Source of the DNA: Rivularia sp. PCC 7116
GTDB lineage: Bacteria; Cyanobacteriota; Cyanobacteriia; Cyanobacteriales; Nostocaceae
Direction of reading: 5' to 3'
DNA: 64,000 nucleotides
Assembly (NCBI RefSeq): GCF_000316665.1
Contig: NC_019678.1
Coordinates: forward strand, 2,108,001-2,172,000
Both the position numbers and the translations under genes were made by a program. A model generated the notes under the pieces. That model saw only the letters and a list, made by a program, of their open reading frames with translations. It was not told the origin of the DNA and did not search any database. Of this stretch, positions 52,908 to 62,167 are shown one piece after another (within the stretch, counting starts at the first letter, position 1; each line of letters starts with the position of its first letter).

Positions 52908-53717
52908 TTATACACTAGCCAATGTTTGCATCAGCAGTTTACCTTCTTTAAACATTTTACTATTAGATAAAAGTTGATACCATTCACGTAATTGTTGCCG
53001 AACTACAGCGCAGTGTGGATGATTATCATCTAAAACATTGAGTTCCATAATTGCTGCTCGTTGAGTTGGTCCGCGTCCTAGAAGTCTGAGCCAGAGTGTT
53101 GAAATATTTTGGGGAAGTTCGCTAGTTACAACGATAGTTGTGCAAAAAGCTGGTGCGAAATGGTAAATTCCTGAAATATTCATGTCCCGACTAGCAGCAA
53201 ATCCTTGGAGGTGTTGAGACGCAATTGAAGGCACAATAATAAGTAAAGTTTTGTCAATTTCTTCCCTTACATCGCTGCGCGCTTCTGAAGTCTCGACACT
53301 CGTCTCATTTGCATTCATAATGCTTTTACTGGCTTCACTTTTCCAGGTTAACCAATGGCGCAAACAATCCTCTAGCTCCAATGCATTTGGTGCCCAACGC
53401 AGAATTTCAATAATGCATGGAACTGATAAGTACTCTCCTAATAGTCCTAAAGATGTTCGAGATTTTTGGGAGTTGGGTTCAAACAGAATATCTACCAATT
53501 CCGCTTCTCCAATCACCTCTGGGCTAATCATCACCCGATTATCACCGTGAGTAATTTCCTTCAAATACTCAGTTCCCCAGTTGAATCGAGATGGGAGTTT
53601 AAAAATTCTCAAATTCGCATCTCGGGGGATTGGTTCGTTTAGGTAAACAGTTCCAAAACCATTAAGTAGAGCCAAGAGATATTGTTGAGCAAAAATAGAA
53701 AAAGCTGGACGAGACAT
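52908..53717 (-). CDS. Uncharacterised protein
   Basis: This 269-residue protein has mixed alpha/beta composition and no domain that I recognise. There is a hydrophobic N-terminus (AFSIFAQQYLLALLNGFGTVYL), a middle with GEYLSVPCIIEILRWAPNALELEDCLRHW, and a C-terminus ending MQTLASV. The sequence is protein-like throughout, so it is likely real. The neighbourhood suggests accessory rather than core function. Confidence 0.55.
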   Translation of the reverse strand: MSRPAFSIFAQQYLLALLNGFGTVYLNEPIPRDANLRIFKLPSRFNWGTEYLKEITHGDNRVMISPEVIGEAELVDILFEPNSQKSRTSLGLLGEYLSVPCIIEILRWAPNALELEDCLRHWLTWKSEASKSIMNANETSVETSEARSDVREEIDKTLLIIVPSIASQHLQGFAASRDMNISGIYHFAPAFCTTIVVTSELPQNISTLWLRLLGRGPTQRAAIMELNVLDDNHPHCAVVRQQLREWYQLLSNSKMFKEGKLLMQTLASV

Positions 53718-53769
53718 ACTGGCAGTTTTACGACTATCTATATAATTATTGATTCTTTAAGTCAATATT

Positions 53770-54066
53770 TCAACGTTTTTTTCGTGAATTATTTTGTGCA
53801 GATGGAAGAGAAGATAAATAGTTTTCTATTGCTTTTATATGTGCTTGAGGATTGGTATCTTTGTTTTGCATCCAATCAAGTATAAGTGAAATGTTATATC
53901 TAATCACTCTTGAATTAATCATTACCCAATAGATATCTTTTTCAAGTATTCCTTCAAGTCTATACTTTTTCAAAGTTTGGGGAGATAAGCCAGTCATTTC
54001 TGCTGCTACTTGTTTATTAACTAGCTGATAATGTTGCGCTACTATTTTCTTTGGAGCATTTTTCAT
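53770..54066 (-). CDS. Helix-turn-helix (excisionase-like) protein
   Basis: From the ATG at 54066, six to eight bases after AAAGGAG, the protein has 98 residues. It has a MerR/excisionase-like HTH (about 20-70; VNKQVAAEMTGLSPQTLKKYRLEGILEKDIYWVMINSR) and a basic tail. The frame is open to 54153, but the ribosome-binding site decides for the shorter form. It may control the element that follows. Confidence 0.6.
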   Translation of the reverse strand: MKNAPKKIVAQHYQLVNKQVAAEMTGLSPQTLKKYRLEGILEKDIYWVMINSRVIRYNISLILDWMQNKDTNPQAHIKAIENYLSSLPSAQNNSRKKR

Positions 54067-55100
54067 GTTGATAATCTCCTTTGAAGTAAGTTTGATTGAT
54101 AAAAATAAAGGCAAGACAAAAGTTGCCCTCATAAATTTGGAAAGAGAATTCACAAGCCTAAACTGGAGCTTGTCACCATAAAATAATTTGTTACCTATGG
54201 TGAGCTAAGAATACAAAAAATTGACAAAAAATCTAAATATAAAGTCTTTACGACCGGCAAATACTTCTCGCTCATTAACTAATTCCTTCAGTGTATTTGG
54301 CGCGATTCATGAAGGAACATTTTTGGAGATTTTGAACTTAAAAAGCGAACTTTGGGGCTAAATCCAACACATTGAACTATTTATACATATTTATCCATAT
54401 TTTGACAATTTTTCATCCTAAAAAGAATTAATAGCTAATATCAAGCTGTATAATATTTTTCTGAAGTGATTTAATTAGATACTTATTATTTATACAAAGC
54501 ATATAGTGAAAAAAGTTTTTCCAAATATAGGTTAGAGAGAATATAGCTATTGATAATTTGAATAAATATTATGTATAAAAATATTGTTATTCCCTAAGTA
54601 CTGAATTTTCATAAATTTGCAACTTTATAAATAGCCAAGCTAGCAAAATAACCATTTTTAGAAATTTTACAATCAATTTTCGAGAATTTTATTAGTTCTG
54701 ATTATTAAGGAAATACAGCTATCATTCTTAAGTGGTAGGTTGTTTTTTCAAAGATTTTCGTTTAGCTTTAGAAAAGTATTTGTATACTCGAAGATAATTA
54801 GCTGTGCGTTCTCTCTTTCTACCGAAGTTCGCTGTATAAAAATATGAGCGGTAGTAACATCATTGATTTCAAGTGATTTTTATCTTTGTAAATGTCACGT
54901 AATTAAGTGCTTATGGTTGGTTTGAAGTACTTAAAAATAAGCACTTGATTATTAGAAAACGGTATTCATCTTCAGGTTAATATGACAATTTATAAGCATC
55001 ACCAAGCGTATCCTGAGTTATAAAACACTTCAAACTCACCTCTATTTTCAAACGAATTAATTTGCACCTTTCTTGTTCTAATGACGGAGAAAGTAAAGTC
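54067..55100. other. Long AT-rich intergenic region with an inverted repeat
   Basis: About 1030 AT-rich bases without a sound gene lie upstream of the initiator-like gene. A 10-bp inverted repeat, AAGTGCTTAT (54905-54914) and ATAAGCACTT (54937-54946), surrounds a smaller palindrome AAGTACTT (54924-54931). This could be an operator or part of an origin. Elsewhere I see only AT-rich sequence and a few short Ts. Confidence 0.4.
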
Positions 55101-55871
55101 ATGATACCCAAACCCATAAGAGACAAGCGAGGTAAAGTAATGGGAGAATTTTATCCTTTACAAAAACATGAGTTGATTGCTTTGCGTAAAGCTAAGTTAA
55201 TTAACAACACAGCTTTCGTTCATTTAGCGCTTAGATATGAGAATCCATTTTGCGATCGCGCTCTTACAATTATCCCCAAAGAGTTTGCGAAACGGTGGTT
55301 TCTTCCAGAAAGTAGTGTCTATGAAGCTATTGGCAAACTCAAAGGAAGTAAGGCAATTCATATAAACTCAGGAAGATTTACTATCGAATGGGTCGATTCT
55401 CAACAACAAGAGGATTCTGACAATCCAGAAAATTTCTGGGAATCCAGAAAAAATTCTGAGAATTCAGAAAATAATCTGGAATCTCAGAAAAAATTACGGA
55501 ATCCCAGAAAAAATTCTGGAAACCCAGAAAATCGAACTCCGAAATGCGCTCCAGATAAAGATGACAGCACCCCTCAGACTATTCAGACTTATTCAAACTT
55601 TATTCAAACTCTCTCAGATAATGAGCGAGCGAATTTTTTAGAATATTGTCAAGATAAGACGAAGAATCTTAGCCAAGAAATAAATGACCTAGAAGCATGG
55701 TTGGCACATAAAAATAAAGCTGGACAGAACAGATGGGAAGTTTATTATCAGAATTTTCTAGATAGTACATCTAACAAGTCCACTAAAGTTGAGTACCAAA
55801 AGGCAGTTGAAGAATGGCAAGAAGAATTAAGAACTAAACAGAAACTTGCCGAAAACCTTATTCAGCAATAA
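55101..55871 (+). CDS. Winged-helix replication initiator-like protein (O-like)
   Basis: From the ATG at 55101 the protein has 256 residues. The N-terminal 90 residues form a winged-helix-like domain (FYPLQKHELIALRKAKLINNTAFVHLAL, FAKRWFLPESSVYEAIGKLKGSKAIHINSGRF). A polar middle (about 100-150, rich in NPEN, ESQKK) is encoded by a 20-bp tandem repeat. The C-terminus is charged and helical. It lies 14 bp before a DnaB-type helicase gene. Initiator with iterons inside the gene, followed by helicase or loader, is the arrangement of lambda O-P, so a replication-initiator role is inferred. A TTG at 55062 is a less likely start. Confidence 0.6.
   Translation: MIPKPIRDKRGKVMGEFYPLQKHELIALRKAKLINNTAFVHLALRYENPFCDRALTIIPKEFAKRWFLPESSVYEAIGKLKGSKAIHINSGRFTIEWVDSQQQEDSDNPENFWESRKNSENSENNLESQKKLRNPRKNSGNPENRTPKCAPDKDDSTPQTIQTYSNFIQTLSDNERANFLEYCQDKTKNLSQEINDLEAWLAHKNKAGQNRWEVYYQNFLDSTSNKSTKVEYQKAVEEWQEELRTKQKLAENLIQQ
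55426..55530 (+). repeat. 20-bp iterons inside the initiator-like gene
   Basis: CAGAAA starts at 55426, 55445, 55465, 55485, 55505 and 55525, spacings 19, 20, 20, 20 and 20. The consensus unit is CAGAAAAAATTCTGGAATCC. Twenty is not a multiple of three, so the repeat does not arise from protein-level repetition. Each unit holds a TTCTGG/CCAGAA dyad. Confidence 0.8.
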
Positions 55872-55885
55872 CCGTAGGAGCAATT

Positions 55886-57232
55886 ATGATAGACAAACTA
55901 CCACCAACGAATCTTGAAGCAGAAGAAGCAATACTCGGAGGAATTCTACTTGACCCCTTAGCTATAAGTCGGGTGTGTGATTATTTAGTACCTGATGCTT
56001 TTTATATTTCTTCACACAATGAAATCTATCAAGCCTTACTAAGACTGCATCATAACGGGAAGCCTACAGATTTGCTTACAGTTATAGACTGGCTAAAAGA
56101 CCGTGACTTACTCATGAAAATTGGCGGCAGGAATAAACTGGTATCGCTAATTGAACGCACGGTATCTGCCGTAAACATAGATGCACTTGCAGAACTGGTA
56201 ATGCAAAAATACATTCGACGTAGGTTGATTAGCGTAAGTTATGAAATAAATGAACTAGCTCACCAAACACAGATAGATTTACCTGAAATTATTGAAGCTT
56301 CACAGCAAAAGCTGTATCAAGTATCCAACGAGCAATTTCACACAAATACCGAACATAATAGCGCCATAGCATATTATGCATATACGGACTTAGAATCAAA
56401 CAAACCAATTTACCCAACAGGATTAAAAGAACTTGATAAATTAATTATTGGGTTTGAACCAGGTACATTAAACATTGTTGCTGGTCGCCCATCAATGGGA
56501 AAGTCAATGATTGCAATGAATTTGGCTTTGGGAACGATACAGAATTACAACTTGCCAGTAGTTATCTTCTCCCTAGAAATGTCAAAAATACAGCTTGAAT
56601 ATCGACTATGGAGTACGATTAGTGTTCATAAAGAATACGAATCATTATTAACAAAACCTATACGGGGTGATAGAGTTCGTCGTCATCGTTCTGGCTTCAA
56701 TCCCCTATCTGACAAAGAATTCGCAAGTATTGCGAAAATTGCTAGCGTTTCAGGTGATTTACCACTTTACATTAATGACAGTCGAGGAATTACAGTTGCA
56801 GGAATTACTTCAGAATGTCGTCAGATTCAGGCTAGAGAAGGAAGCTTAGGGTTAGTAATTGTTGATTATTTACAAATGATGGCTCCCGATACCCAAGGAA
56901 ATCGTAGCTACGAACTTGGTGATGTTGCACGAGGATTATACAAAATGGCAAGTGAGTTAGATGTGCCAGTTTTAGCGCTGTCGCAGATTTCGAGGGGAGT
57001 AGAAGGAAGGAATAATAAACGTCCAATAATGAGTGACCTAAGCCAATCAGGAGTTTTGGAAATGGTCGCAGACAACGTTATTCTTCTTTATCGAGATGAG
57101 TATTATCATCGGGAAACAGTTGATAAAGGCATTTTAGAATTAATCGTTGCTAAAGCGCGACATGGTGAAACGGGAAGCGCAGTCCTTCTAATGGATACAG
57201 CTTATTCTATTGTCAGGAATATAAAACAATAA
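55886..57232 (+). CDS. dnaB: Replicative DNA helicase DnaB-like
   Basis: This 448-residue protein has the DnaB N-terminal domain (about 1-100; LPPTNLEAEEAILGGILLDPLAI) and a RecA-like helicase core (about 170-440). Walker A is GRPSMGKS at 200-207, Walker B is LVIVDYLQMM, and the DnaB/SF4 motifs VPVLALSQISRGVEGR and DLSQSGVLEMVADNVILLYRDEYY are present. This is the replicative hexameric helicase that unwinds origins. The pairing with an initiator-like gene indicates an element with its own replication. It is not the chromosomal dnaB copy by context. Confidence 0.93.
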   Translation: MIDKLPPTNLEAEEAILGGILLDPLAISRVCDYLVPDAFYISSHNEIYQALLRLHHNGKPTDLLTVIDWLKDRDLLMKIGGRNKLVSLIERTVSAVNIDALAELVMQKYIRRRLISVSYEINELAHQTQIDLPEIIEASQQKLYQVSNEQFHTNTEHNSAIAYYAYTDLESNKPIYPTGLKELDKLIIGFEPGTLNIVAGRPSMGKSMIAMNLALGTIQNYNLPVVIFSLEMSKIQLEYRLWSTISVHKEYESLLTKPIRGDRVRRHRSGFNPLSDKEFASIAKIASVSGDLPLYINDSRGITVAGITSECRQIQAREGSLGLVIVDYLQMMAPDTQGNRSYELGDVARGLYKMASELDVPVLALSQISRGVEGRNNKRPIMSDLSQSGVLEMVADNVILLYRDEYYHRETVDKGILELIVAKARHGETGSAVLLMDTAYSIVRNIKQ

Positions 57233-57258
57233 TTACAGCGCGAAGTCAAATAGATAAA

Positions 57259-57312
57259 GGTGCTAGGGGAAATTCATCACCATTTATTCCCCTAGCACCT
57301 AATTTTTTTGAT
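57259..57312 (+). terminator. Rho-independent terminator
   Basis: GGTGCTAGGGGAA (57259-57271) pairs with TTCCCCTAGCACC (57287-57299) over 13 bp, and TAATTTTTTT follows. It ends the initiator/helicase transcript. Confidence 0.9.
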
Positions 57313-57611
57313 GTATGAAAGTAAAAATTATCAACATATAAAATTCAATTATTTTCTAAGTGTACCACGGAAGTTAAATTGTAATTTATAATCTCAAAAT
57401 TACACATTAATACGCTGATTAAAGAAAGAATATATACACAATAAAGATTTTTTAGTTATCTATACACAAAATAGAAGTTATTAATTAGACCAAAAAATAT
57501 ATTATTTTCATAAATAAAAATACGAGTAACATCTCTAACAATCGGATGATGAAATTACGATAGAGGTCGAGTTATCAAGTAAATAGAAAACGATGTAATT
57601 CTATATTTTCT
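57313..57611. other. Intergenic, promoter of the conjugation genes
   Basis: This 299-bp AT-rich gap follows the terminator and precedes the VirB2-like gene. It should hold its promoter, but no confident -10/-35 pair is visible. Confidence 0.35.
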
Positions 57612-58193
57612 ATGCTTTATAAAGCGTCTAAATTTTCTGAATCGCGCCAAGGAGACTATTGTTCCAAACATTTAATTAGTGCATCTACTTTAATGCGAAC
57701 TGGCTTATTTGTGGCATTGCTAGACTGCTATGTCTATCCGAGTTTAGTCAGCTTTATCACGTCAGCATTTTTGATATCTGGAGTAGTTGTAATTAATTGG
57801 CGACAACATTTAGATGCCTTATTTAAAGTCATTACAAAGTTTTCTAAAAAATATAAAATAACTTCTTCTGCACTAATAGTTTTAGGCACATTTTTACTGT
57901 TAGACGCTCTCTCAACTCCGGTGCAAGCGCAGTTTTTCCAAAATGCAGAAACCTGGATGAGCGGTCAGTTTGCAGGTGCGGATGAAGCAATTGTTTTATC
58001 GTTCAATGTACTCAGAGGCTTGTTCATCCTTTATCTAGGAATCTCTTTGGTAAAGGTGATTCAGGCCGCCAGAAATGATGAAGATTGGCAAAATTTAGCG
58101 AGAACACCAATGATTATTTTGATTGCAGTAACAGTAGGGGATATTTTAACCAACTTAATTATTGGAGGAGGAGGTGGAGGTGCTGGAGGATAA
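57612..58193 (+). CDS. VirB2/TrbC-like pilin precursor
   Basis: This 193-residue membrane protein has transmembrane helices near 20-45 and 85-105. The latter is followed by an Ala-rich cleavage-like site (VQAQFFQNAE). The mature part then has two more transmembrane helices (about 130-150 and 165-185) and a Gly-rich end. Two hydrophobic helices after a cleavable leader match VirB2/TrbC pilins. It opens the conjugative operon. The odd N-terminal soluble-plus-membrane portion is longer than in most VirB2 proteins. Confidence 0.6.
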   Translation: MLYKASKFSESRQGDYCSKHLISASTLMRTGLFVALLDCYVYPSLVSFITSAFLISGVVVINWRQHLDALFKVITKFSKKYKITSSALIVLGTFLLLDALSTPVQAQFFQNAETWMSGQFAGADEAIVLSFNVLRGLFILYLGISLVKVIQAARNDEDWQNLARTPMIILIAVTVGDILTNLIIGGGGGGAGG

Positions 58194-58195
58194 AG

Positions 58196-58339
58196 AGGCA
58201 AGGGAGCAGGGGGCAGGGAGCAAGGGGGAAAAGAAATATTTTTTATCTGTGTTCTTCGCCCTCCTGCGGCATCTAATAAAAGTCTGCTTTCATCTTCTTT
58301 TTCTCCCTGCTCCCTGCACCCTGCCCCCTGCCCCCTGCC
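58196..58339. repeat. Fold-back intergenic repeat inside the conjugation operon
   Basis: The purine-rich arm AGGCAAGGGAGCAGGGGGCA (58196-58215, extending to 58224) is complementary to the pyrimidine-rich arm near 58302-58339. They form a long imperfect hairpin between the VirB2- and VirB3-like genes. It is a typical MITE-like dispersed repeat and probably a recent insertion. Confidence 0.6.
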
Positions 58340-58376
58340 TAACGGGCATTAGATTTTAAAGGAGAATAGATAAGAC

Positions 58377-58700
58377 ATGGGGGATAAAAAGTATCGTAAA
58401 GTAAATGCGACTTTAGGGAAACAACCATCAATCGGACCGTTTCCCGCAGATCAATTAATTCCTTGGGCAATTATTAGTGGTATTTCCTATTATCTTGCTC
58501 ACGGTTTATTGAGATTAAATTGGGTTTGGACTTGTGCAATAGCAGCTTGGGGAATTGCAACGTGGTGGATTCTTACTGCCAATGGCGCTTGGCGGATTTT
58601 ATCAAAGTTTGTTGCGACTCCAAATTGGACAAGAGTCCGTTGTTTGTACAAACCAGTTATGAACCCTAAACAAGCAAAAAATAGTAAGTTCCACAGGTGA
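58377..58700 (+). CDS. VirB3/TrbD-like membrane protein
   Basis: This 107-residue protein has two transmembrane helices (about 24-44 and 50-70) after a polar N-terminus, and a basic C-terminus (KPVMNPKQAKNSKFHR). Size, topology and position directly before the VirB4-like ATPase match VirB3/TrbD. AAAGGAG precedes the ATG. The stop overlaps the next start (GTGA). Confidence 0.6.
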   Translation: MGDKKYRKVNATLGKQPSIGPFPADQLIPWAIISGISYYLAHGLLRLNWVWTCAIAAWGIATWWILTANGAWRILSKFVATPNWTRVRCLYKPVMNPKQAKNSKFHR

Positions 58701-61405
58701 ATTTCAAATCAAAAATTGGTAAACGAATTGTTGACAATGGAGAAAGTAAACTTCGTCTAACACCTTTAGAAGATTCTTTTGCACTAGTTACCATGTTGCA
58801 AATAAATCTACAAGGAAAATCAATTGGGGCTTATGTTTTACGCAAAGGAGTTGACAATTATTTAATTCAATTTGGTTTTGAATGTACGGGTGTTCATTCC
58901 ACTTTGCGGACAGAACAAATAGACCCGGTTTTCAATGCAATTGAATCAGGATTAAAAGATTTACCACCTGGGGAACGTTTAACTATTCGTCTGAGTTCTT
59001 TTACTGACGACACCACCAGACAGCAGCAGCTAAAAAATTTAAGTGAAACCTCACCAAACAAAGAACTACAATTTCTCTTAATGGGAGAGCGATGCAGAAC
59101 ACAACAGTTAACACAAAAAGGAGTACGAAAACCTAAAAAACTACGTCTCTACTGCACCTACACTGTAGAAACTTCTAGCACGGGTACAACCGATGCAATA
59201 GAGAAAATCCTTTCCAAGTTAGAACGTTCTTGGAAATCTTTTGCCGGAGAAATCAACGAACTTCAATTCATCGCCATCGAACGGTTAATCCACACATCAT
59301 TTACTGACGGATTCCAATTATGGGAACAGTTGATATCAAACAAAATGGGGCTAGATATCCGCCCTTTGGACGCAAATCAACTTTGGTCTGAACTTTGGCA
59401 GCGATTTAACAACACACCATCACGTCGAATACCACAACTTTTAATTTATGACGAAAACGGACTCCGAGAAGAAATTTATTCGGATATAGCTCCAACATCT
59501 TTACTCATGGAGTCTTCTTCCTCAATTCCCATCGCTGATAAACGTTGGGTGCATCTCAAAGATAAATATATTGCGGCTCTAACGTTTGCGGATAAACCCG
59601 GTGGTTGGGTTGATAAACAACAACAACTTCGTTATTTATGGGAGGTTTTATCAAGGGAGCGAGTTTACGATACCGAGATATATTGTCAGCTGATGCGGGC
59701 TAATGAAACACTTGTTAAAACCAATATGCAGCGCTTAACTAAACAATCAAATACGTCCGCTGCACTAGCTCAAGACAAAAATTCGGTTGATGTAAAGTCT
59801 TTACTCAACATCAAAAAGTCGATAGCTGCCCAAGAGGAGCTTTATGAAGGTTCTGTTCCAATTCACGTAGCAACGATATTTTTGGTATATCGTCAAACTC
59901 GCGAACAGTTAGATGAAGCTTGTCGTTACTTACAATCTTGCTTTCTACGTCCGGCTTGGGTTGTAAGAGAAACGGAATACCCCTGGCGAATCTGGTTACA
60001 AACTTTGCCTATTGTTTGGGAACGCTTAATGACCGCACCTTTTAATCGAAGGTTAGTTTATTTGAGTGGTGAAGTACCAGGATTAGTACCATTAGTAAAA
60101 ACCAAAACTGGAGATGGTAACGGGTTTAGCTTGTTAGCAGAAGAAGGAGGAACACCCGTTGAACTAGACTTATATACCCAACACAAAAATTTAGGACTAT
60201 TTGCTACAACCCGTGCTGGGAAAAGTGTTTTGGCTTCTGGAATTCTAACTCAAGCACTAGCACATGGAATGCCAGTTGTAGCAATGGATTATCCTAAACC
60301 AGACGGAACCAGCACCTTTACAGATTACACTCAGTTCATGGAGAAGGATGGAGCGTATTTTGACATTGGTAAAGAATCAAGTAATTTGTTTGAGTTACCA
60401 AACTTACGTTCCCTTCCCCAGAAGTTGCAGCAAGAGCGTTTTGAAGACTATAAAGATTTCCTCGCTACCGCAATTATGGCAATGGTTATTGGTAGTGGCG
60501 GAAATACACAAACTAAACAACAAGTTGATGCAGTACGTTCAATAATTGCTTTAGCTTTGAGAGCATTTTTTGGAGATGATTTAATTCGCGACCGTTACGC
60601 TGCTGCTTATACCAATGGGTTTGGTTCGGATGAATGGTTTGCAATGCCTACATTGCATGACTTTCTAAGTTTTTGCTCTCACGAACGTTTGCAGCTTGAA
60701 GATAATAGTGGTGATAGTAAAGCAGCCCTAGAAACAATAAAGCTGCGTCTGCGATTCTGGCTTTCATCAAGAGTTGGACAAGCTTTAGCGAAACCTTCAA
60801 CCTTCCGTAGCGATGCTCGACTTTTAATTTTTGCATTACGAAACCTATCAAATGATGAAGATGCTGCTGTTTTAAGCTTAAGTGCTTATAGTGCAGCATT
60901 GCGTAGAGCTTTGGCTGCACCAGCGAGCATCTTCTTTATTGATGAAAGTCCGATTTTGTTTGAATACGATTCAATTGCAGCTTTGGTTGGTCGATTATGT
61001 GCGAATGGTGCAAAGGCAGGGATTAGAGTAATTTTATCGGCTCAAGACCCGGATACGATTGCACAATCTCCATCTGGAGCAAAGATATTTCAAAATTTAA
61101 CTACTCGGTTAATTGGGCGAATTCAACCCACTGCTGTTGATAGTTTTACAACGATTTTGAAATATCCTCAAGAGATTATTTCTCGTAATGCCACAGAAAG
61201 TTTTTTTCCGAAAAAGGAGGATTTGTACTCGCAATGGTTGCTTGATGATAATGGGATATTTACTTTTTGTCGTTATTATCCAGCACCTATTTTATTAGCT
61301 GTAGTAGGTAATAATCCAAAAGAACAAGAACAGAGAACATTTTATCTATCAAAGTATTCCTCAAAATTTGTTGCAATAACTGAGCTTTCTAAGCAATTGA
61401 TTTAA
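58697..61405 (+). CDS. VirB4/TraC-like conjugation ATPase
   Basis: This 902-residue protein has an N-terminal VirB4-type domain (about 1-480) and a C-terminal RecA-like ATPase. Walker A is ATTRAGKS at 503-510, Walker B is ASIFFIDESP, and there is a following Gln-containing sensor (VILSAQDPDT). VirB4 powers pilus assembly and substrate transfer in type IV secretion. The start is a GTG overlapping the previous stop by 4 bp. Confidence 0.88.
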   Translation: MNFKSKIGKRIVDNGESKLRLTPLEDSFALVTMLQINLQGKSIGAYVLRKGVDNYLIQFGFECTGVHSTLRTEQIDPVFNAIESGLKDLPPGERLTIRLSSFTDDTTRQQQLKNLSETSPNKELQFLLMGERCRTQQLTQKGVRKPKKLRLYCTYTVETSSTGTTDAIEKILSKLERSWKSFAGEINELQFIAIERLIHTSFTDGFQLWEQLISNKMGLDIRPLDANQLWSELWQRFNNTPSRRIPQLLIYDENGLREEIYSDIAPTSLLMESSSSIPIADKRWVHLKDKYIAALTFADKPGGWVDKQQQLRYLWEVLSRERVYDTEIYCQLMRANETLVKTNMQRLTKQSNTSAALAQDKNSVDVKSLLNIKKSIAAQEELYEGSVPIHVATIFLVYRQTREQLDEACRYLQSCFLRPAWVVRETEYPWRIWLQTLPIVWERLMTAPFNRRLVYLSGEVPGLVPLVKTKTGDGNGFSLLAEEGGTPVELDLYTQHKNLGLFATTRAGKSVLASGILTQALAHGMPVVAMDYPKPDGTSTFTDYTQFMEKDGAYFDIGKESSNLFELPNLRSLPQKLQQERFEDYKDFLATAIMAMVIGSGGNTQTKQQVDAVRSIIALALRAFFGDDLIRDRYAAAYTNGFGSDEWFAMPTLHDFLSFCSHERLQLEDNSGDSKAALETIKLRLRFWLSSRVGQALAKPSTFRSDARLLIFALRNLSNDEDAAVLSLSAYSAALRRALAAPASIFFIDESPILFEYDSIAALVGRLCANGAKAGIRVILSAQDPDTIAQSPSGAKIFQNLTTRLIGRIQPTAVDSFTTILKYPQEIISRNATESFFPKKEDLYSQWLLDDNGIFTFCRYYPAPILLAVVGNNPKEQEQRTFYLSKYSSKFVAITELSKQLI

Positions 61406-61432
61406 ACTCAATATTTACATCATGATAATAGT

Positions 61433-62143
61433 ATGAAAAAAAATAATAAATTGACCATAAGCTTAATTGGAATTAGCACAATATCATTAATTAGTATTAA
61501 CCGAGCCTATGCTTTAGAAATAAAAAATCCCTTGGTAACAGTAATTGAGCAATTGCAAGAACAAACTGGTTCTGTGAATAAATATATTTCCTCAACCATC
61601 TCCCGAAAATTAGATAATCTATCAGAATCTTTAGAGGGAGATTTACAAGCAGTAGTACAAGAAGCTGCTGGTGTTTTAGGCTTACCGGATGCATCTAAAG
61701 TTAGACAGGAAATTGAGGAGATAGCATCTGATAGCAACAATGCTGTAAATAGTGTTGACAGAGCAAGCAATGAACTAGACCGCCAAATAACTCGTGCTTC
61801 AGGTTTTACTTTGACTAAAGAGGGGCAAGAAAATATGAAAGCAGAAGTTGAAAAAACCCAAACCTCAATTGAGACAGTTTCCATATTTTCTGATGCTGCT
61901 CAAAATGATGTAGTAACCCAGAATGTGATGAAACGTATTGCTCAACAGAACACTCAAATCTCAGGAATTTTAGGTGAAATGCGAAGTGATGGGTTGAAAT
62001 CTAAACAATCTCAGGATTTAGCAAATCTCAATTTGACTAATATATCCCGGTCTGTAGATGGGCAAAATCAGGCAAGACAAAAAGAAGTTGTTGGTCAGGG
62101 TTTTAGTAACTTAAGAACTGCATCTCAAGCTAGATTGTTTTAA
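61433..62143 (+). CDS. VirB5/TrbJ-like exported coiled-coil protein
   Basis: This 236-residue protein has a signal peptide (about 1-27, ending AYALE) and then a long helical region. The C-terminal part (about 150-215) is Gln/Asn-rich with QNVMKRIAQQNTQISGILGEM. TrbJ/VirB5-like minor pilus components have this helical build. The position between VirB4- and VirB6-like genes supports the call. Confidence 0.55.
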   Translation: MKKNNKLTISLIGISTISLISINRAYALEIKNPLVTVIEQLQEQTGSVNKYISSTISRKLDNLSESLEGDLQAVVQEAAGVLGLPDASKVRQEIEEIASDSNNAVNSVDRASNELDRQITRASGFTLTKEGQENMKAEVEKTQTSIETVSIFSDAAQNDVVTQNVMKRIAQQNTQISGILGEMRSDGLKSKQSQDLANLNLTNISRSVDGQNQARQKEVVGQGFSNLRTASQARLF

Positions 62144-62167
62144 TTAAAAATATTTCCTTCCTCCCGT

